Positions 14,263 to 22,639 of a DNA stretch of 32,241 bases are shown one piece after another. The stretch is from Akkermansiaceae bacterium. Lineage in GTDB: Bacteria > Verrucomicrobiota > Verrucomicrobiia > Verrucomicrobiales > Akkermansiaceae. The stretch lies in assembly GCA_903934285.1 (NCBI GenBank), contig CAIZNN010000091.1:1-32241 (forward strand), read 5' to 3'. The stretch's first letter is position 1, and every line of letters starts with the position of its first letter. The position numbers were made by a program, and so were the translations under genes. The notes beneath the pieces were generated by a model. That model ran no database searches. It was not told the DNA's origin and saw only the letters and a program-made list of their open reading frames with translations.

Positions 14263-15408
14263 ATGTCAGCTAACATTCGCCTCGCATCCCGCATCCCGCG
14301 CCCGGGTTGGAAACAACGCGTCGAGGCGGCCGGTCTCATCTGGCATGGCGCGGGCGGGGTGCCCTATTGGAATGAGAACCAGCATTTGGTGCTCACCTTG
14401 GAAGCCGCCGAGGTGTTGGAGGATGCCGCCAGCGAATTGCATGCCATGTGCCTGGAAGCCTGTGAGCAGGTCATGCGCCGCGAGTGGTGGGCGCGGCTGG
14501 CGATCCCGGAATCGGCCATCGGCCTGGTCCAGACTTCATGGCTGGCCACCGATTTTTCACTCTATGGGCGCTTCGACCTGGCCTGGAACGGCAGCGGCCC
14601 GCCCAAGTTGTTAGAATACAATGCCGACACGCCCACCTCATTGCTGGAAGCGGCGGTGATCCAATGGCAATGGCTGGAAGACACGTTTCCCGAGAGCGAC
14701 CAACTCAACTCGATCCACGAGGCGTTGGTTGAGCGTTGGCGCGCGGTGCCCGAGCCGAGCGTGCATTTTGCCTGTGTCTGGGACCAATTGGAAGATCGCC
14801 AAACCATCGCGTACCTCGCCGAAACCGCCGAGCAGGCCGGCAAATCCGTGGTGCTCATGGATATGCAAGAAATCGGTTTCTCGCCGGAGGGCCGCTTCAC
14901 TGATGCCGCTGAGCAGCCGATCGACAAGCTCTTCAAGCTCTACCCGTGGGAATGGATGGCCCAGGAGCCGTTTTTCACCGAGATCGCGCAAGAACGCAGC
15001 CGGTTCATCGAGCCGGCGTGGAAGATGATGTTGTCTAACAAAGGATTGCTGCCCATCCTGTGGGAACTCAACCCCGGCCATCCGTTGTTGTTGCCCGCCT
15101 CGCTGTCGCGCGAGGCACTCTGCTCACAGGGCGTCTCGCGCTGGGTGGAAAAGCCGCTGTTGGGACGCGAGGGGGCGGGGGTTGCGCTGTGGGAAAATGG
15201 CAACCGGCTGGCGCAGGGCGCCGCCGGGCATCACGGCGAGCCGTTGGTCTATCAGCAATGCGCGGAACTTTTCAGCGCCGAGCGCAAGCACTTCGTGTGG
15301 GGCTTGTGGATGGTCGGCGACGAATGCCGCGGCCTCTCGGTGCGTGGCGACGCCTCGCCGGTCACCGGCAATCTCAGCCAGTTTTTTCCGCACCGCATCG
15401 AGGGCTAG
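14263..15408 (+). CDS. ygiC: YgiC-type glutathionylspermidine synthase-like ATP-grasp protein
   Basis: The 381-residue product matches E. coli YgiC (386 residues) almost from end to end by eye. Matching blocks include PYWNEN near the N-terminus, SLYGRFDLAWNGSG followed by LLEYNADTPTSL (about 116-127), LFKLYPWEWM, and IEPAWKMMLSNKGLLPILWE. The C-terminal ATP-grasp part has VEKPLLGREGAGV. The family is the C-terminal synthetase domain of glutathionylspermidine synthase, an ATP-dependent C-N ligase fold. The true substrate of YgiC proteins is not established and there is no amidase domain here. The ATG at 14263 follows the lipoprotein stop by 10 bp, so the pair is almost certainly one operon. 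The protein has no signal peptide. Confidence 0.93.
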   Translation: MSANIRLASRIPRPGWKQRVEAAGLIWHGAGGVPYWNENQHLVLTLEAAEVLEDAASELHAMCLEACEQVMRREWWARLAIPESAIGLVQTSWLATDFSLYGRFDLAWNGSGPPKLLEYNADTPTSLLEAAVIQWQWLEDTFPESDQLNSIHEALVERWRAVPEPSVHFACVWDQLEDRQTIAYLAETAEQAGKSVVLMDMQEIGFSPEGRFTDAAEQPIDKLFKLYPWEWMAQEPFFTEIAQERSRFIEPAWKMMLSNKGLLPILWELNPGHPLLLPASLSREALCSQGVSRWVEKPLLGREGAGVALWENGNRLAQGAAGHHGEPLVYQQCAELFSAERKHFVWGLWMVGDECRGLSVRGDASPVTGNLSQFFPHRIEG

Positions 15409-15785
15409 CGCGGCTGCGATTGCGAGGAAACTGCTTTCGGGGTGACTCACGACGAGCGTGGCTTCCGCAGCTTCCGCTTTGCCGCGAAACGCCACTTCCA
15501 ACTTACCCTGCAAGAAGAACACACCGAGGAGAGGTGCCCAGCCCCCGTAGTCGTTCCCGCTTTGGATTGATGATTGTCGATTCCCGCTGGCTGATTTTTT
15601 GCTGTCAGCTTGAAGGTGGTTGCGTTTTTGAGTTCGCGGGATAAGTTGGCGCCAGGCGACCCGGCGCGAGACGCACCGGGCACGGATTGCGGGTGGAAAC
15701 CGCAGCCGCGAATGCCGGTAAAATACTCCCCGCAAAAATCCGTGAAAGATTCGACCGCAGCGGCGCGTAGCCGTTTTTCAATTTT
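15409..15785. other. 377-bp gap without a recognised gene
   Basis: No reading frame here has convincing coding character. Open frames on the minus strand extend into ygiC and are Arg/Ser-rich shadows. A short direct repeat GCTTCCGC-A-GCTTCCGC lies near 15452-15469. The segment 15550-15750 is less GC-rich than its surroundings and would hold the promoter of the oxidoreductase gene. It may contain a decayed dispersed repeat, which I cannot confirm from one copy. Confidence 0.5.
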
Positions 15786-17054
15786 ATGATGATCACCCGT
15801 CGCCAAACCCTCAAAGCCCTCGCCGCCATGGCGACGGTGCAAATCGTGCCGAGCCGCGTGCTTGGCCTCAGCGGTCAAACCCCGCCATCACAAGTGCTCA
15901 CCCGCGGCATCATCGGCTGCGGTGGCATCAGCGCGTCCCACCTCACCATGCCCGGCAAGCTCCTCGCCCTCTGCGATGTGGACCGGAATCATCTCGCCAC
16001 CCGCATGCAGGACGCCGGCAGCGAGGCCAACGGCATCAAGGGCTACCACGATTTCCGGGAATTGATCGCACGCGACGATATCGACATCATCCACGTCGCC
16101 ACGCCGCCGCACTGGCACGCCCTGATGGCCATCGCGGCGGCCAAGGCCGGCAAGGACGTGTGGTGTGAAAAGCCGATGAGCCGCACGATCGGCGAAGGCC
16201 AGGCGATGGTGCGGGCGGTGGAACAACACAAACGCATCTTCCGTCTCAACACTTGGTTCCGGTTTCAAAGCGGGTTTTACGACATGCGGGTGCCGGTGAA
16301 GATGCTCAAGAAGGCAGCTCTCAACGATTTGCTCGGCTGGCCGTTGAAAATCACCGTCTCCGGCGTCACTGGCTTCGATTGGAAGTTGGGCACCTGGGTG
16401 GGTAAACCCGGCCTCCAACCCGAACCGGTTCCGCCCGAACTCGACTACGACTTGTGGCTGGGCCCCGCCCCTAACAAGCCATACAACAGCCACCGTATCC
16501 ATAGCACCTTCCGCGGCTACTGGGATTATGATGGCGGCGGCCTTGGCGATATGGGCCAACATTATCTCGACCCGGTCCAATACATCCTCAACAAGGACGA
16601 TCAGGCGCCGATTTCCGTCGAGATCGATGCCGACCCGCAGGACGCCGAAGCCGTCGGCACCTGGCGGCGCATCGAGTACACCTATGCCGATGGTTGCAAG
16701 GTCATCCTCGATGGGGCCAACCGCGAGCAGGACGCCAAATACATGGAAGGGCCGAAAGGCTGGATTTCCAAGGGGCTTGAATCCAACATTCCAGACCTCC
16801 GCAAAACCCTCGACGCCCTGCCGGATCCCGAGGCGCAACTCATCGACTTCCACGAGTGCGTGCGCACCCGCAAGAAGTTCGCCCTCAACGAGCAGAACGG
16901 TTTCTGGTCGTGCACCATGGTCAACATGGGCATCACCGCCCATCACTTGAACAAAAACCTCAAGTTTGATTCCAAGACCCTCAAGTTCGACGATCCCGCC
17001 GCCAACGCGCTGAACCAGCAGCCGATGCGCGCGCCGTGGCAACTCGACGCCTGA
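15786..17054 (+). CDS. Tat-exported Gfo/Idh/MocA family oxidoreductase
   Basis: The 422-residue protein has a twin-arginine leader ([21 protein letters not shown]), so export in folded form with its nucleotide is likely. The Rossmann fold follows, with GIIGCGGIS (about 41-49) for NAD(P) binding, ALCDVD (61-66) and the family motif CEKPM (127-131). The C-terminal part has the [13 protein letters not shown] region typical of secreted family members in Verrucomicrobiota, Planctomycetota and Bacteroidota. Such enzymes act on sugars or sugar derivatives; the substrate cannot be read here. Two adjacent ATGs (15786, 15789) could both serve as start. It stands 55 bp ahead of the HAD gene on the same strand, but no pathway link is evident. 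Confidence 0.92.
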   Translation: MMITRRQTLKALAAMATVQIVPSRVLGLSGQTPPSQVLTRGIIGCGGISASHLTMPGKLLALCDVDRNHLATRMQDAGSEANGIKGYHDFRELIARDDIDIIHVATPPHWHALMAIAAAKAGKDVWCEKPMSRTIGEGQAMVRAVEQHKRIFRLNTWFRFQSGFYDMRVPVKMLKKAALNDLLGWPLKITVSGVTGFDWKLGTWVGKPGLQPEPVPPELDYDLWLGPAPNKPYNSHRIHSTFRGYWDYDGGGLGDMGQHYLDPVQYILNKDDQAPISVEIDADPQDAEAVGTWRRIEYTYADGCKVILDGANREQDAKYMEGPKGWISKGLESNIPDLRKTLDALPDPEAQLIDFHECVRTRKKFALNEQNGFWSCTMVNMGITAHHLNKNLKFDSKTLKFDDPAANALNQQPMRAPWQLDA

Positions 17055-17109
17055 AAATCCGATTTGCTGCTTGTCGCCAGTGGCTGGGCTTGATTGGCTG
17101 GTGCCTCCA

Positions 17110-17991
17110 ATGGCCACTCCCCAAAACATCATCGCGCTGATCTACGATTACGATCAGACGCTCAGCCCGCGCTACATGCAGGATGACGTGCTGTTGCCCG
17201 AGTTCGGGATTGATCCGGCGCAGTTTTGGGCCCGCTGCAACCTGCTGGTGCGCGACCAGCAGTGGGATGGCGAGCTGGCGTACATGAAATGCCTGCTCGA
17301 TTACCTCGGCATGGATCATGTGACCAACGCGCGGCTCACCGGGCTGGGGGCGGGGCTGCGGTTTTTCCCCGGGGTGCCGGAATTGTTTGAAGCGTTGCCG
17401 GCCAAGAGCCTCAGCGCCGAACATGAGGCGGCCGGCATCAAGGTGGAACACTATATCATCTCCTCCGGCCTCAAGACCTTGCTCGATGGCTCCCGCCTCA
17501 AGCCATACGTCAAGGCGATCTTCGGCTGTGAGTTCGGCGAGGATGCCGAGGGCCGCATCAGTTTCCCGAAACGGGCGATTTCCCACACCACCAAGACCCA
17601 GTTTTTGTTCCGCATCAACAAGGGCATGCTCAGCTACGAGCAGGACGTCAACGACCACATGCCGCTGGAGTTGCGCCCCATTCCGTTTGAAAACATGGTG
17701 TACGTGGGCGACGGCCCGACCGATGTGCCCTGCTTCACGGTGATGAACCACAATGGCGGCCACGGCATCGCGGTGTACAATCCGGATGACGCCACTGGCC
17801 GCTCGTTCCGCAAGTGCTTCCAACTCTGCTCCCATGCCGGGCGCGTCAAACACATCGCCCCGGCCGATTACCGCGAAGGCTCGCACTTGTGGCTGCTGCT
17901 CTCCGAAATGGTGCGCGAAATCGCCGAGCGCATCTTGCGCCGCCGCCTCGATGAGCGCGACCACGCCACCGTGCCCGCCCCCACCTTTTGA
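17110..17991 (+). CDS. HAD-superfamily hydrolase
   Basis: The 293-residue product has the four haloacid-dehalogenase motifs: DYDQT (13-17, with Asp13 as predicted nucleophile and Asp15 as acid/base), ISSG (117-120), a candidate motif III Lys in HTTKTQ (about 162), and GDGPTD (200-205). It is therefore probably a Mg2+-dependent phosphatase. The cap region between motifs I and II is about 100 residues. The substrate is unknown. The ATG at 17110 was preferred over 17071 because the domain begins at once with [11 protein letters not shown]. Its TGA stop lies 11 bp before the mpl ATG, so the two are probably co-transcribed, but a role in murein metabolism is only suggested by position. Confidence 0.88.
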   Translation: MATPQNIIALIYDYDQTLSPRYMQDDVLLPEFGIDPAQFWARCNLLVRDQQWDGELAYMKCLLDYLGMDHVTNARLTGLGAGLRFFPGVPELFEALPAKSLSAEHEAAGIKVEHYIISSGLKTLLDGSRLKPYVKAIFGCEFGEDAEGRISFPKRAISHTTKTQFLFRINKGMLSYEQDVNDHMPLELRPIPFENMVYVGDGPTDVPCFTVMNHNGGHGIAVYNPDDATGRSFRKCFQLCSHAGRVKHIAPADYREGSHLWLLLSEMVREIAERILRRRLDERDHATVPAPTF

Positions 17992-18002
17992 TCCAGCACC
18001 TC

Positions 18003-19394
18003 ATGTCTGACAAGACCCGCTTCCACTTCACCGGCATCTGTGGCACCGCCATGGGTGCGGTCGCCGCCGCGATGAAACAACGCGGCTTCACCGTCACCGG
18101 CTCGGACGCCGGGGTCTATCCACCGATGTCGGATTTCCTGCGCCGCGAGGGCATCACGCTGAGCGAAGGGTACCGCGAGGACAATATCCCGGCCGATACC
18201 GATGTGGTCATCATTGGCAATGCCATCTCGCGCGGTAATCCGGAGGCCGAGGCCGCGCTCGAGCGCAAGTTGCTCTATCAATCGCTGCCCGAGGTGCTGA
18301 AAGAGTTTTTCCTGCGCGGCAAACGCAACTTGGTGGTCAGCGGCACCCATGGCAAAACCACCACCGCCTCGATGCTGGCGTGGCTGCTGCGCCAGGCCGG
18401 GCGCGACCCCGGGTTTGTGATCGGCGGCTTGCCTAACAACCTTGGCTGCGGCGCGCATTTCGCCCAGTCCGCATTCAACGTGCTGGAGGGCGATGAATAC
18501 GACAGCGCGTTTTTCGACAAGCGCTCGAAGTTTTTGCACTATCTGCCCGAGTGCGTCATCATCAATAACATCGAGTTCGATCACGCTGATATCTATAACT
18601 CGCTTGACGAGATCAAGCTGAGCTTCCGGCGGCTGCTCAACATCGTGCCGCGCGGCGGCCGGGCGTTCATCAACGGCGATGATGCCAGTTGTCTGGAGGT
18701 GGCCGCCGGCGCGCCCTGTCCGGTCACCAGCGTGGGGTTTGCCGGGACCTGCGACCTGCGGCTCGGAAACCTCAACTACGAGACGGATCGTAGTTCCTTC
18801 ACCCTTGACGGGGTGGCATATTCGCTGCGTATGACCGGTGAGTTCAATGTGCGCAATGCCGCAATGGCGGTGGCGGCCGCGGGTTTCGCCGGGTTGGATG
18901 CCGCGGAGATCCGCGCCGGGCTCGAGGGATTTGACGGGGTGGCGCGGCGCCAGGAACTGCGCGGCGAGGTCAATGGCATCCGCGTCATCGACGACTTCGC
19001 CCATCACCCCACGGCGATCCGGTTGGCCGTGCAGAGCCTGCGCCAGCGCTATCCCGGGGCGCGGGTGTGGGTGTTGTTCGAGCCGCGCTCTAACACGACG
19101 CGCCGCGCCGTGTTTCAAACCGAACTGGCCGAGGCGCTGGCCACCGCCGAGTTTGCCATCGTGTCGGCCATCCACGATTCGCACAAACTTCCAGCCAACG
19201 ACCGGCTTGATCCGATCAGACTCGCGGCGGAGATCACCCGCCATGGCGGCCAAGGTTGGTACATGACCGGCATCGATGAGATCGTTAGCCATGTCACCGC
19301 CGCCGCCCGGCCCGGCGACGTCATCGCCGTGCTGACCAATGGCGGCTTTGGCGGGATTCATCAGAAATTGCTCACCGCGCTCGAACCGGAGTGA
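18003..19394 (+). CDS. mpl: UDP-N-acetylmuramate:L-alanyl-gamma-D-glutamyl-meso-diaminopimelate ligase
   Basis: The 463-residue protein is a Mur-ligase family member of the Mpl type, which attaches the recycled tripeptide L-Ala-gamma-D-Glu-meso-DAP to UDP-MurNAc using ATP. It starts RFHFTGICGTAMGAVA, the Mpl version of the Mur N-terminal Rossmann motif. VSGTHGKTTTASML (about 112-125) is the ATP-binding loop. LEGDEYDSAFFDKRSKF and the C-terminal DDFAHHPTAI are family signatures. Length agrees with E. coli Mpl (457). A TTG at 17988 is a possible alternative start; the ATG fits the family N-terminus better. Its presence implies meso-DAP peptidoglycan and murein recycling. Confidence 0.95.
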   Translation: MSDKTRFHFTGICGTAMGAVAAAMKQRGFTVTGSDAGVYPPMSDFLRREGITLSEGYREDNIPADTDVVIIGNAISRGNPEAEAALERKLLYQSLPEVLKEFFLRGKRNLVVSGTHGKTTTASMLAWLLRQAGRDPGFVIGGLPNNLGCGAHFAQSAFNVLEGDEYDSAFFDKRSKFLHYLPECVIINNIEFDHADIYNSLDEIKLSFRRLLNIVPRGGRAFINGDDASCLEVAAGAPCPVTSVGFAGTCDLRLGNLNYETDRSSFTLDGVAYSLRMTGEFNVRNAAMAVAAAGFAGLDAAEIRAGLEGFDGVARRQELRGEVNGIRVIDDFAHHPTAIRLAVQSLRQRYPGARVWVLFEPRSNTTRRAVFQTELAEALATAEFAIVSAIHDSHKLPANDRLDPIRLAAEITRHGGQGWYMTGIDEIVSHVTAAARPGDVIAVLTNGGFGGIHQKLLTALEPE

Positions 19395-19450
19395 GTGCAT
19401 GGCACGGGCGCAATTCGATTGCTGGATTCGCGCTACACACGCGCTGAAGA

Positions 19451-19496
19451 GTGTTCGGCAGGATGCCGAACACTGCCGGCGGGACGCCGGCGCTCC
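19451..19496. repeat. two-hairpin palindromic repeat downstream of mpl
   Basis: Two adjacent perfect hairpins with GGA loops: GTGTTCGGCA-GGA-TGCCGAACAC (19451-19473) and GCCGGCG-GGA-CGCCGGC (19475-19491), followed by GCTCC. The arrangement GGCG-GGA-CGCC...CGCTCC matches the second half of the element inside carB, while the stem sequences differ by compensating changes. It sits between mpl and the permease gene, where it may also act as a transcription terminator. Confidence 0.7.
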
Positions 19497-19527
19497 CCAC
19501 TTCCAAGACCGTCTCTAACGCAATACC

Positions 19528-20727
19528 ATGTCCTCCTGCTGTTCCACGCCATCCCCACCGCCGCCGGACGATGAGCGCGCGCGCCGCGCGCTGCGCCGCG
19601 CGTTGCTGCAAATGACGCCACCGCCGGCGGCGAGCCAGCTGCCGGCGGAGTTGCCGGAGGTCCGTTCATGTTGCGCGCAGCCAGCGGCGGCGGCTGGGGC
19701 TTGCTGCGGCGGCGGGGCGGGGCGGCGGCGGCCTGACTGGTTGTTGTGGCTTTCGGCCGCGTTGTTTTTGTCAGGGCTGGGCGTCCATCTATTGGCGGGC
19801 GGGCCTGGCTGGTGGCACGTGTTTGGCCACACTTGTTATGAATTGTTGGCGCGGGCGTGGTGGGGGGTGGCGTTTGGGATTGTGGCGGTGGCGGTGATCG
19901 GGCGGGTGCCCGGCGAGTTGGTGGCGGCGGTGCTGGGGCGCGGCGGCAGTCATGCCGGGTTGTGGCGGGCGGTGGGGGCTGGGGTGGCGCTGGATTTGTG
20001 CAACCATGGGATTTTGATGGTGGGCATGAGTTTATACAAGCGGGGCGCGTCGCTGGGCCAGACGCTGGCGTTTCTCATTGCCAGCCCGTGGAATTCGCTG
20101 TCCCTCACCCTCATCCTTGCCGCCTTGATCGGCTGGGGCTGGATGGCCTTGTTCATCGCCTTGTCGGTGGTGGTGGCGCTCATCACCGGTTGGGTCGCCG
20201 ACCGCTTGGTGGACGCCGGCAAACTCCCGGCCAATCCCAACGCGGTGAATTTGCCCGTCGGTTACCGCATCGGGCCGGCGCTGCGCGGGGTGCTGCGGTC
20301 GTTGCGGCCGGGCGTGGCGAACTACGCCAGTCTTGTTAGGGAGGGGGTGGCCGGTTCGCGGATGGTGCTGCGCTGGATTCTGTTCGGCTTTGTTCTAACA
20401 GGATTGATCCGCGCCTTGGTGCCGGAGTTGGTGTTTGAGCAGACATTTGGTCCGACGCTGGCCGGCTTGTTGTTGACGTTGCTGGCGACCACGCTGCTGG
20501 AGGTTTGCTCGGAAGGCTCGTCGCCGATTGCGGCGGATTTGTTGACGCGGGCGCATGCTCCCGGCAATGCCTTTGTGTTTTTGATGGCTGGCGCGGCCAC
20601 CGATTACACCGAGATTCTGAGTCTGCGGGCCACCACCCGCTCCTGGAAGGCGAGCCTGGCCCTGCCGTTGATCTCGACGCCACAAGTGTTGCTGCTCGGG
20701 TGGTTGATCCATTACTACAGCCGGTGA
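19528..20727 (+). CDS. DUF318/UPF0718-type permease with Cys-rich N-terminus, probable metal efflux
   Basis: The 399-residue protein has an N-terminal cytoplasmic-like tail with three Cys pairs (Cys4-5, Cys48-49, Cys59-60), then about eight to ten membrane segments. The segments containing LDLCNHGILMVGMSLYKRGA and ASPWNSLSLT, and the conserved end CSEGSSPIAADLL...APGNAFVFLM...TDYTEI, match the DUF318 permease group. That group includes transporters annotated as SO_0444-family Cu/Zn efflux and as ArsP-like. Export of a soft metal or metalloid is thus likely, with the Cys pairs as possible metal-binding sites. The specificity cannot be read from sequence. No metal-responsive regulator is adjacent. 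Confidence 0.8.
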   Translation: MSSCCSTPSPPPPDDERARRALRRALLQMTPPPAASQLPAELPEVRSCCAQPAAAAGACCGGGAGRRRPDWLLWLSAALFLSGLGVHLLAGGPGWWHVFGHTCYELLARAWWGVAFGIVAVAVIGRVPGELVAAVLGRGGSHAGLWRAVGAGVALDLCNHGILMVGMSLYKRGASLGQTLAFLIASPWNSLSLTLILAALIGWGWMALFIALSVVVALITGWVADRLVDAGKLPANPNAVNLPVGYRIGPALRGVLRSLRPGVANYASLVREGVAGSRMVLRWILFGFVLTGLIRALVPELVFEQTFGPTLAGLLLTLLATTLLEVCSEGSSPIAADLLTRAHAPGNAFVFLMAGAATDYTEILSLRATTRSWKASLALPLISTPQVLLLGWLIHYYSR

Positions 20728-20788
20728 GTTTTCGCGTTTGAGTCTTGCGTGGCGGCCCATCCGGCTGAATCCTGTGGCGAGCCACGCC

Positions 20789-22540
20789 ATGCCTGATACC
20801 CCGACTCCCTCCCGCTTTGCGGCGTTTCTGCAAAAATTCACCGTGCTGCGCAGTGCGCCGCGGGAGTTCTGGATCATCTTGTGCGCCTATGTGCTGGAGA
20901 ATGTGGCCTACAAGTTGAGTTCGGGTTCGGTGCTGCCCTTGTGGTTGGCGCACGAGTTGGGGATGAGCGACCACAACAAGGGACTAACGATCGGGATCTG
21001 GTCCGCGCTGCTGACCTTTTGCACGGTCATGGTGGGCTCGTTCACCGATGTGGTGGGCATCCGGCGCACCTTTATCCTGGGTTTTATCGTGTGTGGGTTG
21101 GCGCGCATGGGGATGTTGTTGAGCGCGCCGGCGATGCTGCCGCTGGGGCTTGGGCTGCTGCCTCTGGCGCTGGGCTTGGCACTGATGTCGCCGGTGATGA
21201 CCGCGGCGATGAAGCGCTACTCCACGGCGGCCCAGCGCTCGGTGGCATTTTCGCTTTACTATGCGCTGATGAACCTGGGTTTCGCCATTGGCGACCGGAT
21301 GTTTGATCATTTCCGCCACGTCATGGGTGAGTACGGCTCGTGGGCCGTGCCGTGGCTCGGGGTGGGGCTGAGCACCTATCAGGTGATGATTCTGTGGAGC
21401 GTGATTCTAACGCTGCCCGGGTTGCTGCTGGTGTGGTTTTTCCTGCGCGAAGGCGTGGAGATGACTGAAAACGGGGTGACCATCACCCCCTTGGAACGAA
21501 CCAGGCGGTCGGAGGCTGGTCTTGGCACCCGGGTGAAGCAGTGGGTCCAATTGCGCTGGACCGGCATGGGTCGGGCGCTGTGCGAATCGGCGCGGCGGAA
21601 ACGGTTGTGGAAGGTGGTCGTGGCGACCGCATTGCTCGGGTTGGGGGTCTGGCTGGCCGCCATGTGGCTCAAGCAGGCGACCGGTGTGGTGGATCTCAAT
21701 GGGTCCGACCTTTGGCAACGCCACCTCGTTTTCTGGGGGTACATGCTGGCGGGAGCGCTGGCGGGTGGCTGTGCGCTGGTGATTGTCCGGGACGTGGCTG
21801 CCCACACTTCCGTGTCCGGCGCCAAGACCGTGGAACTCTTCGAAAGCTTGTGGCCGCAACGTGCCTTTCACCGGTTCTTGCTTTTCATGGCCTTGGTGGT
21901 CGGGGTGCGGATGATTTTCTATCACATGAACTACACCCTGCCAGACTTCGCCATCCGCGAACTCGGCAAGGGCGCGCCCTTTGCGCAAGTGTGCAACATG
22001 CTCAATTCCCTCATGATTTTGGTGTTGGTTCCGATCTGCGGGGCACTGTCCGGGCGGTTCAGTGCCTACCGCATGGTGATGGTGGGCAGCTTGATCTCCG
22101 CCTTGTCCGTGTTCATTCTGGCGCTGCCGCCGGGCTGGTTCCTGCCGCTGGCAAATGGGTGGCTGGGGGATTGGGTCGTGCACCGCTGGCTCGGGGTGCC
22201 CGGGGTGGTCAATCCGCTCTATCTATCAATCTTTTTCTTCACGGTGGTGCTGTCGGTGGGCGAGGCGATTTGGTCGCCGCGCCTATATGAATATGCGGCG
22301 GCCATCGCTCCCAAAGGGCAGGAAGCCTCTTACATGGCACTGTCGGTGTTGCCCTATTTCTTCGCGAAATTCGCGGCGGGCTCGCTCTCCGGTTGGTTGC
22401 TGGCCCGCTATTGCCCGCAATCCGGCACCCGCGATATCGCCACCATGTGGGCGTTGGTCGGCGGCATGGCGCTGATCACCCCGGTGGGGGCCTACTTGTT
22501 CCGCAAATCGATCCAAGTGCACGAGGAGGGCCGCGACTAG
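20789..22540 (+). CDS. major facilitator superfamily transporter
   Basis: The 583-residue protein has about 12 to 14 hydrophobic segments. The MFS loop 2-3 motif occurs as GSFTDVVGIRRT (about 83-94), immediately after the second helix. YALMNLGFAIGDRMF is reminiscent of the proton-coupled oligopeptide (POT/PTR2) branch, but I cannot assign a substrate. A central hydrophilic loop (about 220-270) is Arg-rich, and an extra pair of hydrophobic segments follows it. The ATG at 20789 was chosen over a TTG at 20738 because the latter adds only an unlikely Arg/Pro-rich leader. It lies 61 bp after the permease on the same strand. Confidence 0.85.
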   Translation: MPDTPTPSRFAAFLQKFTVLRSAPREFWIILCAYVLENVAYKLSSGSVLPLWLAHELGMSDHNKGLTIGIWSALLTFCTVMVGSFTDVVGIRRTFILGFIVCGLARMGMLLSAPAMLPLGLGLLPLALGLALMSPVMTAAMKRYSTAAQRSVAFSLYYALMNLGFAIGDRMFDHFRHVMGEYGSWAVPWLGVGLSTYQVMILWSVILTLPGLLLVWFFLREGVEMTENGVTITPLERTRRSEAGLGTRVKQWVQLRWTGMGRALCESARRKRLWKVVVATALLGLGVWLAAMWLKQATGVVDLNGSDLWQRHLVFWGYMLAGALAGGCALVIVRDVAAHTSVSGAKTVELFESLWPQRAFHRFLLFMALVVGVRMIFYHMNYTLPDFAIRELGKGAPFAQVCNMLNSLMILVLVPICGALSGRFSAYRMVMVGSLISALSVFILALPPGWFLPLANGWLGDWVVHRWLGVPGVVNPLYLSIFFFTVVLSVGEAIWSPRLYEYAAAIAPKGQEASYMALSVLPYFFAKFAAGSLSGWLLARYCPQSGTRDIATMWALVGGMALITPVGAYLFRKSIQVHEEGRD

Positions 22541-22639
22541 CAGGGCGCGGCGCGGGTGGGGCGGTCCCCTGCCTACCTGCCACCCCCGGCGCGCAAATCG
22601 CGGGTTGCCAGGCGCTTGCAGGCATGCTACGCAGTGCCC

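Noticed and set aside
17868-19400. A 510-codon open frame antisense to mpl
   Set aside because: It mirrors the codon pattern of mpl, a clear Mur ligase, and its translation shows no family motif. Such shadows are common in GC-rich DNA.
20738-20788. Earlier TTG start for the MFS transporter
   Set aside because: The added residues are unlike a membrane-protein leader, and the ATG at 20789 is closer to the first helix.
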